NCBI GenBank assembly: GCA_964522605.1
Contig: CAZFWV010000032.1
Coordinates: 1 to 36,457, forward strand
Reading direction: 5' to 3'
DNA from: CAVZLD01 sp964522605
GTDB lineage: Bacteria; Planctomycetota; Planctomycetia; Pirellulales; Pirellulaceae
Length of the DNA stretch: 36,457 nt
The notes under the pieces are model-generated. The model ran no database searches. It was given only the letters and a program-made list of their open reading frames with translations, and had not been told where the DNA came from. Shown here piece by piece: positions 1-9,200 of the stretch. Every line of letters starts with the position of its first letter. Position 1 is the first letter of the stretch. A program made the translations under genes and the position numbers.

Positions 1-281
1 CCCCCCCTAAACTGCACCTCGGGACTGGCGTATTCGCCGTCCGGAATGACCGCGACATCTCGAGTCGTTGGTCGGCGATCGCGTTCGTTCAAAGCCAAGC
101 ACCGCGATTTGTGTCTTGTGAGGCACCTTTCGAGGTATGATGATTCCTAGTGGCTTGGCGAAAATGGGGGGGCCTGGGGCGGACAATTAGGACGGTGTGG
201 AAGGTCCGGCCCAGGGGGCGGCCGGCCCGTTTCTTGAGCGTTCAGGATAACCCCGGGAATCAGAACCAGGAGGAGACCACG

Positions 282-1715
282 GTGAAGACGGGACGGCCAT
301 TTCTGGCGGTATTGATTTTGTTGACAGGGATGGCGGGAGTGGTCTGGAATGCGGAAGCGGCTCGGCCGAACGTGCTGTTTTGCATTGCCGACGACTGGGG
401 GTGGCCCCACGCTGGAGCCTACGGCGATTCGGTCGTCCAGACGCCGGCCTTTGACCGACTGGCAAAGGAAGGGGTCTTATTTGCCAATGCATTCGTGACG
501 TCTCCATCCTGCACCCCTTGTCGCAATGCGATCTTGACCGGCCAATGGCATTGGCGATTGGGCGAAGGGGTGAACCTCTGGAGTACGCTGGATCCCCAAT
601 ATCCGGTGTTTCCGTTGCTGCTGGAAGAAGCGGGCTATCATGTGGGCCATTGGCGGAAAGCGTGGGGACCGGGCAACTGGAAAGCGCTGGGTCGCCAACG
701 GGATCCCGCGGGTCGCAGCTATCCGAACTTCTCCAGTTTTCTGCAGGCTCGCCCCGCAGGCAAGCCGTTTTGTTTCTGGCTCGGTGCTTCCGATCCGCAC
801 CGGCCTTATGAGTGGCAGAGTGGAGTCCGCAGTGGAATCGATATTCAGCGCATCCAACTGCCGGCCGATTTGCCGGATCATGAGATCGTGCGACAAGATG
901 TCGCAGATTACTACTTCGAAGTTCAGCGATTCGATACGGACGTGGCCGCCGCCTTGGCTCAGTTGGAGCAACTGGGCGAACTGGACCGCACAATCATCGT
1001 GATGACCGGTGATAATGGAATGCCGTTTCCACGACACAAGTGCCAACTTTACGATTCGGGCACGCATGCTCCTCTGGCGATCCGTTGGGGAGCGGAAGCG
1101 ATGGGGGGGCGAACCGTAACGGATTTTGTATCCCTGTCCGACCTGGCGCCGACTTTTCTGGACGCCGCAGGAGTGACGATTCCTTCCGAGATGACGGGGC
1201 GATCGCTGGTATCCGTGCTGAAATCGCGTGAAGAGGGTCGCGTGGACGCGCAGCGCGATCACGTGTTGACGGGTCGCGAACGGCACACTCCGTGTCAGGC
1301 GAAACCGAACCCGGGTGGATATCCAATGCGGGCGATTCGTACGGACAAGTTTCTTTATATTCGCAACTTCTGTCCGGATCGTTGGCCGGCCGGTTGCCCA
1401 GATTCGGAGCAGGCGTTTAATGGAAGCACGTATGGGGATTGCGACGGCAGTCCGACCAAGAAGCTGTTGATGGAACGTAGCAGCGACCCCGCGTTCCAGA
1501 TGTTTTTTGCGCTGGCTTTCGCCCGGCGGCCCGGCGAAGAGCTCTACGATCTGCAACGCGACCCACATCAGTTGACGAACGTGGCCGAGGATCCGCAGTA
1601 CGCGGAAGCGAAGGCGAGGTTGGCGCGACAACTCATTGAAGAATTAGAAGCAACCGGTGATCCGCGTGTGACCGGTGGTGGGGAAGAGTTCGATCGATTT
1701 CCCTATCGCCACTGA
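282..1715 (+). CDS. Secreted sulfatase (formylglycine-dependent, S1 family)
   Basis: Predicted to hydrolyse sulfate esters, probably on sulfated polysaccharide, outside the cytoplasm. The GTG at 282 is chosen because AGGAGG lies at 268-273, 8 nt upstream, and because it opens directly into a signal peptide (VKTGRPFLAVLILLTGMAG, cleavage near AEA-ARPN). An upstream start at 150 in the same frame has no such support. The mature 477-codon product begins with the alkaline-phosphatase-fold strand PNVLFCIADDWG, whose aspartates bind calcium. The sulfatase signature CTPCR is at residues 77-81; Cys77 (510-512) would be oxidised to formylglycine. MTGDNGMPFPRHK gives the second metal site (D, N) and a conserved Lys. 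The C-terminal ELYDLQRDPHQLTNVAED is typical of the family. The exact substrate cannot be read from the sequence. It is followed 59 nt later by an amylase on the same strand. Confidence 0.93.
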   Translation: MKTGRPFLAVLILLTGMAGVVWNAEAARPNVLFCIADDWGWPHAGAYGDSVVQTPAFDRLAKEGVLFANAFVTSPSCTPCRNAILTGQWHWRLGEGVNLWSTLDPQYPVFPLLLEEAGYHVGHWRKAWGPGNWKALGRQRDPAGRSYPNFSSFLQARPAGKPFCFWLGASDPHRPYEWQSGVRSGIDIQRIQLPADLPDHEIVRQDVADYYFEVQRFDTDVAAALAQLEQLGELDRTIIVMTGDNGMPFPRHKCQLYDSGTHAPLAIRWGAEAMGGRTVTDFVSLSDLAPTFLDAAGVTIPSEMTGRSLVSVLKSREEGRVDAQRDHVLTGRERHTPCQAKPNPGGYPMRAIRTDKFLYIRNFCPDRWPAGCPDSEQAFNGSTYGDCDGSPTKKLLMERSSDPAFQMFFALAFARRPGEELYDLQRDPHQLTNVAEDPQYAEAKARLARQLIEELEATGDPRVTGGGEEFDRFPYRH

Positions 1716-1774
1716 GATGGTTTGAGTGGGTTGAGAAGGAAAGCACCTGGGCTGTAAACTCCGGAGAGATATGG

Positions 1775-3253
1775 ATGAAGGGCATCAATGGCGTGATGAT
1801 GCAGTTCTTTCACTGGTACACACCAGCGGACGGAACGCTGTGGGATGAAGTCAACTCGCGGGCAGGTGAGTTGTCGCGGGCAGGTTTTACGTCGGTTTGG
1901 TTGCCACCTGCCTTCAAGGGTGCGGCCGGCGCAAAGGACATTGGCTATGGCGCCTACGACCTTTACGACCTGGGAGAATTCGATCAGAAAGGCTCGGTTC
2001 GAACCAAATACGGAACACGCGAGCAGTACTTGGCGGCAATCCAAGCTTTGAAGGCCGAAGGCTTGCAAGTTTATGCCGATATCGTCCTCAACCAGCGGAT
2101 GGGAGGCGACTCGGCCGAAACGGTTCGAGCAACGCCGTTTCCTCAAGATGATCGACTGCATGCGAAAGGCGATCCGCGCGAGATTCAGGCGTACACGCAC
2201 TTTCATTTCCCCGGTCGACGCGGGAAATACTCCTCGTTCGAATGGCGTGCTCGACACTTCGATGCCGTCGATTACGACGCGCTGAATCCGCAGGAGCGAA
2301 ACACCATTTACTTGCTCGAGGGGAAACAGTTCGACGATTATGTCGCCCTCGACAAGGGTAACTATTCCTATTTGATGGGTGTCGATCTTGATTTCCAGAG
2401 CGAAGAAGTGCGAGACGAAGTTACCGCCTGGGGCAAATGGTATCTCGACACCACGGGGGTGGATGGCTTTCGGCTCGACGCCGTGAAGCACATTTCTGCC
2501 TGGTTCTTTCCGCATTGGCTGGATCACATGGAACGCCATGCCGGCAAGGATCTCTTCATCGTGGCTGAGTATTGGTCTCCCGATCTGAGTTCATTGCATT
2601 GGTATCTCGATCAACTGGGCGGGCGAATTACGGTCTTTGGCGTGCCTCTGCACTACCAGTTCCACAATGCAAGTCGCGCCGGCAGCCACTATGATATGCG
2701 CCGCATGCTCGATGGAACGCTCATGCGCCAGCGTGATCGCGACGTCGTGACCTTCGTCGAGAACCATGATTCGCAACCGCTGCAGTCGCTCGAATCGGTC
2801 GTGGAACCCTGGTTCAAGCCTCTGGCGTACGCATTGATTCTGCTTCGACGCGAAGGATATCCGTGCGTGTTCTACGCCGACTACTACGGCGCTGAATACG
2901 AAGGACTCGGGCGAGATGGCAATTCCTATCGGATCGTCATGCCGTCGCATCGTTTTCTGATCGACAAGTTCCTATACGTGCGCAGGCATTACGCTTACGG
3001 TCCGCAGCTAGACTACTTCGATCACTGGAATCGAATCGGCTGGACGCGACATGGCGACGCCGATCATCCAAAGGCCATGGCCGTGCTGATGAGCGATGGG
3101 CCGGAGGGCACGAAATGGATGGACGTGGCGCGCGTCCATACGCGATTCGTTGATATCACCGGACATATTCCGGAGGCGGTGGTGACCAACGATGACGGCT
3201 GGGGAGAATTCCGTTGCCGCAGTGGATCGGTTTCTGTCTGGGTGCAGGAGTAG
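1775..3253 (+). CDS. Alpha-amylase, GH13 (subfamily 5-like), cytoplasmic
   Basis: Predicted retaining endo-acting hydrolase of alpha-1,4-glucans. The ATG at 1775 has GGAGAG at 1763-1768 and the protein starts with the family-typical NGVMMQFFHWY; no signal peptide is present, so it should act on internal glycogen or imported maltodextrin. Length (492 aa) fits the Bacillus-type amylase barrel. Catalytic residues are visible: nucleophile D235 in GFRLDAVKH, acid/base E265 in FIVAEYW, and transition-state Asp D332 in FVENHDSQ. The segment GYGAYDLYDLGEFDQKGSVR (57-76) is diagnostic of GH13_5-type enzymes. Oddity: region I reads DIVLNQRMGGD (102-112), with Gln107 where this family normally has the subsite -1 His of the DVVxNH motif. 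The gene ends 7 nt from the convergent URO-D-like gene. Confidence 0.93.
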   Translation: MKGINGVMMQFFHWYTPADGTLWDEVNSRAGELSRAGFTSVWLPPAFKGAAGAKDIGYGAYDLYDLGEFDQKGSVRTKYGTREQYLAAIQALKAEGLQVYADIVLNQRMGGDSAETVRATPFPQDDRLHAKGDPREIQAYTHFHFPGRRGKYSSFEWRARHFDAVDYDALNPQERNTIYLLEGKQFDDYVALDKGNYSYLMGVDLDFQSEEVRDEVTAWGKWYLDTTGVDGFRLDAVKHISAWFFPHWLDHMERHAGKDLFIVAEYWSPDLSSLHWYLDQLGGRITVFGVPLHYQFHNASRAGSHYDMRRMLDGTLMRQRDRDVVTFVENHDSQPLQSLESVVEPWFKPLAYALILLRREGYPCVFYADYYGAEYEGLGRDGNSYRIVMPSHRFLIDKFLYVRRHYAYGPQLDYFDHWNRIGWTRHGDADHPKAMAVLMSDGPEGTKWMDVARVHTRFVDITGHIPEAVVTNDDGWGEFRCRSGSVSVWVQE

Positions 3254-3260
3254 ATCCGTT

Positions 3261-4499
3261 CTACTGTCTCGCCGTTTCGAACATGGCCAGGAGATTCTCT
3301 GGCGGCACGTCGGCCAAAACGTTGTGGACCTGCTGGAAAACGTAGCCACCTCCTGGCCGCCAGACGTCGACCAACTCGCGCACGTTCCGCCGAACGTCAT
3401 CCGGGGAACCATGTGGCAGAACCTGGCGTGTGTCGCAGCCTCCCCCCCAGAAAACAAACCGATCTCCATACTTGGATTTCAACTGACGCGGGTCCATTCC
3501 CTGGCAGGTAATCTGCACGGGATTGAGTGATTCCAGGCCCGCCTCAATCAGGTCGTTCAGTAGCGGTTCGACTCCACCACAGCAATGAAGATGGACATGC
3601 ACGTGCGGCGCAAGTTCCTTCACCCGTTTCCACATTTGCGTGTGCACCGGCTTGTAGTATCGCCGATACATGGCCGGTGACATCAGCGGTCCACCTTGGC
3701 CTCCCAAATCGTCGCCAAACAGGATGACGTCGAGATACGGACCGACGGCACCGAGCCATTTTTCCAGCCGCGGCAGGTAGAAGTCACACAGGGCCTGGGA
3801 CAGACGCTCGCACGCCTCGGGATGCCACGCCATGTGCGTCAGATAATTGTCCATGCGATAAAAGAACTGCGGAACCTCAAATAGGTTGCCGCCAAACAGA
3901 CCCATGATCGCGCGGTCTGTACTCTCCCGCAAATTCGCGGCGGCGGATTGCAGTTCCTGAAGCCCGGCCTCCGTCAACGGGATGTGGCCACCGGGCGCCG
4001 CCACGGCGGTCCACATGCTGTTGGCAAACGCGTCGGGTAAGTCCGAAAAATCCTGCTCGTTCGGTTGGGCATTCAGCCAGGGCCAAAAAGTCTGTTCGAA
4101 ATACAGGCAGCCCTCCTTTTGGACGGCCAAGTCCTGTCCGCTATCGGACAACAGATGCCAATCAGCGCCGCGCCGTTCGACATGAAGAAAGGCCGGAATC
4201 TTGCACGGCGTGCCGTCCGGCAACACCCAATCCTGCCAGTCGGATGACTGGTGAAGAAACGCGCGGCCAAGTTCAATGACGTCGGCACCGACTGCGTCCA
4301 TGACTTCTGGTTCCACAATCGCCAATTGCTGAATCATGTCATAGACATAGATGTCGCCCGTCTCGATTCCGAGCTTCTTCTTCAGTTTGGCGTAAGCAAT
4401 TGCGGCGATGCCCGACGAACGATGTCCGCCAAAGTCAATGGGGACACGGTCGGATTCCTCATGCCGGAACGCTGCCTGGATTCGTTCTCGGGGCGTCAT
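3261..4499 (-). CDS. Uroporphyrinogen decarboxylase-fold protein (MtaA/CmuA-like methyltransferase family)
   Basis: The start MTPRERIQAAFRHEESDRVP is the standard opening of URO-D superfamily proteins of the methylcobamide:coenzyme M methyltransferase type, and the length (412 aa) fits. True HemE uses a substrate-binding N-terminal RQAGRY segment that is not seen here. Instead the protein carries H305-C306-C307 (HVHLHCCGGV) and a later C355 (WGGGCDTR), resembling the His-X-Cys...Cys zinc site of corrinoid-dependent methyltransferases. I therefore infer a zinc-dependent methyl transfer or demethylation on an unknown substrate rather than heme synthesis. No corrinoid protein or other methyltransferase partner is adjacent; neighbours are a convergent amylase and a divergent Nramp gene. 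Such proteins are numerous and poorly characterised in planctomycetes. Family assignment is secure, function is not. Confidence 0.85.
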   Translation of the reverse strand: MTPRERIQAAFRHEESDRVPIDFGGHRSSGIAAIAYAKLKKKLGIETGDIYVYDMIQQLAIVEPEVMDAVGADVIELGRAFLHQSSDWQDWVLPDGTPCKIPAFLHVERRGADWHLLSDSGQDLAVQKEGCLYFEQTFWPWLNAQPNEQDFSDLPDAFANSMWTAVAAPGGHIPLTEAGLQELQSAAANLRESTDRAIMGLFGGNLFEVPQFFYRMDNYLTHMAWHPEACERLSQALCDFYLPRLEKWLGAVGPYLDVILFGDDLGGQGGPLMSPAMYRRYYKPVHTQMWKRVKELAPHVHVHLHCCGGVEPLLNDLIEAGLESLNPVQITCQGMDPRQLKSKYGDRFVFWGGGCDTRQVLPHGSPDDVRRNVRELVDVWRPGGGYVFQQVHNVLADVPPENLLAMFETARQ

Positions 4500-4829
4500 G
4501 TCACCGTTCCTTTCCCTCGTCGGTATCGATCACAGGATTTCGTTCCGGTGCTTATCGTACTCCGCCCGTACGTGCGTGACCAGAATGCTTTCTCCGTCGA
4601 GGTTCGTGTGGGTGCAGGTTCCCAACTCTCGATCCGAGCTGCGTTTCGACATCTCAATCGCAGAATCTCGCGATCCCACCAGGTCCCCGTGGGCCGACTT
4701 GTCACGAGTCGGCATTCCAACTGCAGGAACTACCTCATCGCAGGTTGGTCGATGAGGCGGAGTTCCGTACAATGATAGCGATTGAATTCGAGAGAACGGC
4801 AGCCGGCGCTCAATCGGCGATGATTTCCG
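4500..4829. promoter_or_regulatory. Divergent intergenic region with two perfect hairpins
   Basis: This 330-nt stretch separates the divergent URO-D-like and Nramp genes and should hold both promoters. I see no convincing coding sequence; short open frames here lack family signatures. On the Nramp side are two perfect hairpins: GCCGACT/AGTCGGC with a 7-nt loop (4693-4713) and CCTCATCG/CGATGAGG with a 9-nt loop (4733-4757). They end about 70 nt before the Nramp start, so could lie in its leader. No known metal riboswitch consensus was recognised. Confidence 0.35.
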
Positions 4830-6083
4830 ATGGACGACACGCCAACCCCAAGAAGCGAACGATCAAACGCTCACTGGTGGCAGCGCATCGGACCGAGTCT
4901 GATCACGGCCTGCGTCGTAATCGGGCCAGGGAGTATTCTGACGAGCTCACAGGTCGGCGCCGACTATGGTTACTCGATGCTGTGGGTGGTCGTCGTCGCC
5001 GTTTTCTTCATGATCGTCTTCATGCGGCTGGCATCGCGGCTGGGAGTCGTATCGCAAGCCTCCCCGGCGGACCTGATCACGCGGCACGTTGGACGTCCGG
5101 CCGCTGCCTTGGTTGGACTGGCCGTTGCGTTCACGACCGCCAGTTTTCAGTTCGGCAATAACTTGGGGGTGCACGCTGCTTTCCGTGTCTATTTTCCCTT
5201 CGAATACACGATTGTGCTCTTCAACGTGCTTTCGTTACTCTTCCTCTTCGGATTTCGGAACCTCTATCGAGCTTTGGAACGGTTGATGGCCGTGTTCGTT
5301 GGCCTGATGCTGCTGGCCTTTGCGGCGAACCTGTTCCTCGCACGCCCGGAGCCGCAGAGCGTACTTAGCGGCTTTCTTCCGAGTTGGTCTCACGTCGATT
5401 TGTCTCTGCTGGGGATGATCGGAACGACCTTCGTGATTTCGGCTGCCTACTATCAAGCCTATCTCGTGCAGCAGAAAGGATGGCGCGTGCAAGATTTGCC
5501 GGCCGGGCTGATTGATGTGCGCATCGGTGGCCTGGTGATGGCCTGCATTACCCTGATGCTCATCACGACGGCGGCGACCGTCTTGCGGGGCCAGCAGTTG
5601 CAAAACGTACAACAGATCGCCACCAGTCTGAAGCCCTTGTTTGGGGAGGCGGGGACCGGCCTGTTCTGTATCGGGTTGTTCTGCGCAGCCTACTCCTCGT
5701 TTCTCGTGAACTCGATGGTGGGTGGATTCGTCCTGGCAGATGGTTTGGGTTTGGGAAGTCGGCCGGAGGACATCTGGACGCGGATCTTTAGTGCCGCCAT
5801 TCTGTTGATCGGTATGACGGTCGCTTTGCTGGTCATCAAACGGAATCTGAATCCCCTGCCCGCGATCGTGACCGCCCAGGCGGTCACCGTGATCGTCTCG
5901 CCGCTGATGGCGGCCGCGCTGTTGTGGCTGACGAATCGCGCCGACGTGATGGGCGAATACCGCAACCGCTTGGCCGTCAATGTGTTCGCGTCGCTTGGCC
6001 TGCTGTTGTTGCTGGCCATGGCCGGATACACGGTCACCGCAAAAATCTGGCCGGCTGTTTCGCACTGGCTGGGTGCGGTTTGA
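4830..6083 (+). CDS. Nramp-family transporter with non-canonical metal site
   Basis: A 417-residue integral membrane protein with about eleven hydrophobic segments, belonging to the Nramp (SLC11, LeuT-fold) superfamily. Canonical family members import Mn2+ or Fe2+ with protons using DPGN in helix 1 and MPHN in helix 6. Here helix 1 reads GPGSILTSSQVGA (32-44), so Asp becomes Gly and Asn becomes Ser. Helix 6 reads IGTTFVISAAYYQAYLVQ (197-214), in which V202-I203-S204-A205 replace Met-Pro-His-Asn. All side chains known to ligate the transition metal are thus gone while the surrounding sequence is kept. The substrate is probably not Mn2+ or Fe2+; Mg2+ (as in Nramp-related magnesium transporters) or a non-metal solute are options. 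The ATG at 4830 has only a weak ribosome-binding site. Confidence 0.88.
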   Translation: MDDTPTPRSERSNAHWWQRIGPSLITACVVIGPGSILTSSQVGADYGYSMLWVVVVAVFFMIVFMRLASRLGVVSQASPADLITRHVGRPAAALVGLAVAFTTASFQFGNNLGVHAAFRVYFPFEYTIVLFNVLSLLFLFGFRNLYRALERLMAVFVGLMLLAFAANLFLARPEPQSVLSGFLPSWSHVDLSLLGMIGTTFVISAAYYQAYLVQQKGWRVQDLPAGLIDVRIGGLVMACITLMLITTAATVLRGQQLQNVQQIATSLKPLFGEAGTGLFCIGLFCAAYSSFLVNSMVGGFVLADGLGLGSRPEDIWTRIFSAAILLIGMTVALLVIKRNLNPLPAIVTAQAVTVIVSPLMAAALLWLTNRADVMGEYRNRLAVNVFASLGLLLLLAMAGYTVTAKIWPAVSHWLGAV

Positions 6084-6287
6084 GTCCCTCGTAGCCCAGC
6101 GGCACTCGCGAAATCCGATGTTTGAAATGCCCGAAACCTAACCCGAATCGCAGGTTGTGAAGTTGTACACTTCCGTGACACTCGGATACCCGCTGCCGCC
6201 CGGGTGCGGGGATCGCTTCCTTTACTCTCGCGTCGTTATCGCGTAACATCGTTTCCGATTGCTCATGGATGCTGGCGGAAAAGGGAC

Positions 6288-9200
6288 ATGCGGTCACATC
6301 AACGGCAGGATGGTCGGTGCGTGGATGGATCCACGAAATGGATGGATCGGTTCTTCTTGCGGCCTTTTCTGTCCGCCGATTTCAAGCTTCGAGTGACGCA
6401 AGTCTGGACGGCATGGGTTTCACCTCTTCGCGGAAGTCATCGATCGCACGATCGGCGTGATCGCAGACGACAGCTGTGTGGCGAACCGCTCGAGTTGCGT
6501 CTGGCGCTTAGCTCAGGTGCCAGTTGTTTGGGAAACTACTGCCGCACGCATTCGGCTTTTGTTCCCGATGGTCCGCTTCAGCAACAGCAGCCGGTTTCGA
6601 CCGACGAATCGCCAGGTTCCCATGTTGCCCATTTGCTCTCATTTCAATCGACGGCGCCGGAAGGGGCGCTGGTCGCGCGGTCGATCCACGACGATCAGTT
6701 GGAGTTGGCGGGAGAGGTCGACACATTCCAGTTCGAGCTTGACGGTGGTCAATCCATCTCGATTCTTGTGCAACCCGACTCGATGCTTCAGCCACAGGTG
6801 TTGCTTCGAACGCCGGATCAATCCGTGACGAGGCGAACTGCGTCGACGACGCCGGGCGAGCACGCTTTGCTTCAGGCAGTGCCCGCGGTGGAAGCCGGTA
6901 TCTATCAGATCGATGTGACCAGTCTGGGGAGCAGTGTCGGCCTGTATCGAATGACGGTCTATCTGAACGGCGTCTTCGAACGGGAAGCGATCGGAGGCCC
7001 GTCGAACAGCAGTCTTTCCACTGCGCAGAATCTGGATGGGATGTTCTTGGACTGGGAGATAGGAGGTGCCGACCGCGTCGCCGTGATCGGTGGCCGCCGA
7101 GATGATCTGCAGGAGGATTTTGAAGCCGGACTACTGAATTCCGAATGGTCGATCGCTTCGACCCGAGCCGGTGGGCGGATTCGTGTTACCAATGAGGTGA
7201 CGGCGGCCAGTGGTGACTACGCACTGATCATGGATCGGGAGGATATCGGGTTGCCGGTGGGCAATGAAGCGATCTGGACGGTCGACCTGGCGGGGTTTTC
7301 GGAGGCCACGCTGAGCTTCTATCACGCGGACTACAACGACGAGGAAAACCCGCTGCCCGACGTGTTTACGGGGAGTGTCGCGGGAGATGGTGTCTCAATC
7401 AGTGACGATGGAGTAACGTGGCACACGGTGCTGAACGCGCCCAGGCTTACCCCGTTTCAATGGACCTGGTTCTCGATCGATTTGGGCGCGGCAGCCCGCG
7501 CTGCGGGGATATCGCTGGACCGTGATTTTCTTATCAAGTTCCAGCAATACGATGACTTCCCGCTGACGAATGATGGGCGGGGCTACGACCAAATCGAAAT
7601 CACCGTAACACCCCCTCTGGTGTTTGAAGATTGGTATGAATTCGAAGTCGCCGACGGGCAGGTTGTCACGATTGCCTATACCGGAGCGGAGGACGACCAC
7701 GAGCCGTTGCTGGAACTCTATGACGCCGATGGAGTGCTGCTTGCTCGGTCCGATCAAGCTGCGAACGTAGATCGGATGATCCAGCGTTATCGAAATCGAG
7801 ACGAAGATGGGGCGCCCGATTCGCTGTTCGTGCGAATCGCTCGTCCCGCGACGGAATACTCGCTGCTGATCACACGAGATGCAGACTACGAACGGGAGCG
7901 CAATGACTCCTTCGACCTGCCACAGGATCTGGGGGATCCGTCTTCCGTCGTCGGCTCTTTGAATGCCGATGTCATTACCGGATTGACGCTCATCGATGCG
8001 TTCTCCGGACCCCGTTTCACGGGACTGATTCCGCCGGATCCCACACTGGGTGTTGGGCCCGAACAGATCGTCGTCCTGGTCAATTCGGAACTTGCGATTT
8101 ATGACAAGGCGACCGGCGGCCAGATTTTCCGGCAGAGTATCAGCAGTGTCAACGGGTTCTTTGGCACGGTCGGGTCGACGACAACCGTGTTTGATCCGTG
8201 GGTGCTCTTCGATCACGACAGCCAACGGTTCTTTGTTGTGGCGATTGAGCTTGCAGCCGATGACCGCGCGTACGTGTACCTCGCCGTTTCGGAGAGTTCG
8301 ACGCCCACCACGGGGACCGATTGGCATAAATACCGGATGGACTTCACACATCATCCGGAAGCTTTGGGGTTGGGGACCGGCGCTCATTTCCCCGACTATG
8401 AGAAATTAGGTGTTAGTGAAGAAGCGATCTACATTTCAGGCAACTACTTTCCGATTGAATCGGGATCCGGTGCTTATGCCGGGATCACCGCAATTGAGAA
8501 AGCGTCGTTACTTGAGGGTCGTGTACCCAACATTCTGTATGACGAACATTTTGCGGGTTTCAGCGTCTTTCCTTTGCAACAGTACGATTCCGGTGGTACG
8601 CAGTATTTCGTGGAAGAGTTAGACGGACTCCATGTGCGACTGCACGCAATCACCGACGTGATGGGAAGTCCGCTGCGGCAAACGATGGATCTGCAGGTTC
8701 CCGCCTACCTCGAGCCGGTGGATGTTCCGCAGCGATTCGGCGGCGAGCCGGCCGATGCGATCAGCAGCCGCATCATGACCGGAGTCTGGCGACATGGCTC
8801 GGCGTGGTTCGCGCATGCAATTACAGATCCGACCATTCCAGATCAGGAAACCGTGGTGCGCTGGTATGAAATCGCAACCAACGACTTTCCTTCAGCAAAT
8901 CCGACGCTGCAACAAAGTGGCAACGTGGATCCTGGCCCTGGATTGTACGCCTGGATGCCGGCGGTCGCCGTCGACGGTGCGGGCAATCTGGGAATTGGTT
9001 TTTCCCTGGGAGGGCCGCAGTCGTTTTATGGAGCAGGTTTCACCGGCCGAAAGGTGGATGATCCGCCAGGGCAAACGCTGCTGCCCGTGACGCAACTGAT
9101 CGACGGGCGGCAGAATTATGTGCGGCTGGACAATTCGGGCAGGAATCGCTGGGGAGACTACAGCGGCTTGGCGATTGATCCAACCGACGATCGGACTTTC

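Noticed and set aside
150..281. Longer sulfatase from ATG 150
   Set aside because: The extra 44 residues are Arg-rich and precede an ideal signal peptide; AGGAGG points to GTG 282.
187..993. Minus-strand open frames across the sulfatase
   Set aside because: Shadow frames produced by GC-rich codon use; low-complexity Arg/Pro/Ser products without family features.
4530..4772. Small minus-strand gene upstream of the URO-D-like gene
   Set aside because: 80 codons without a ribosome-binding site or recognisable family; it overlaps the region needed for both divergent promoters.
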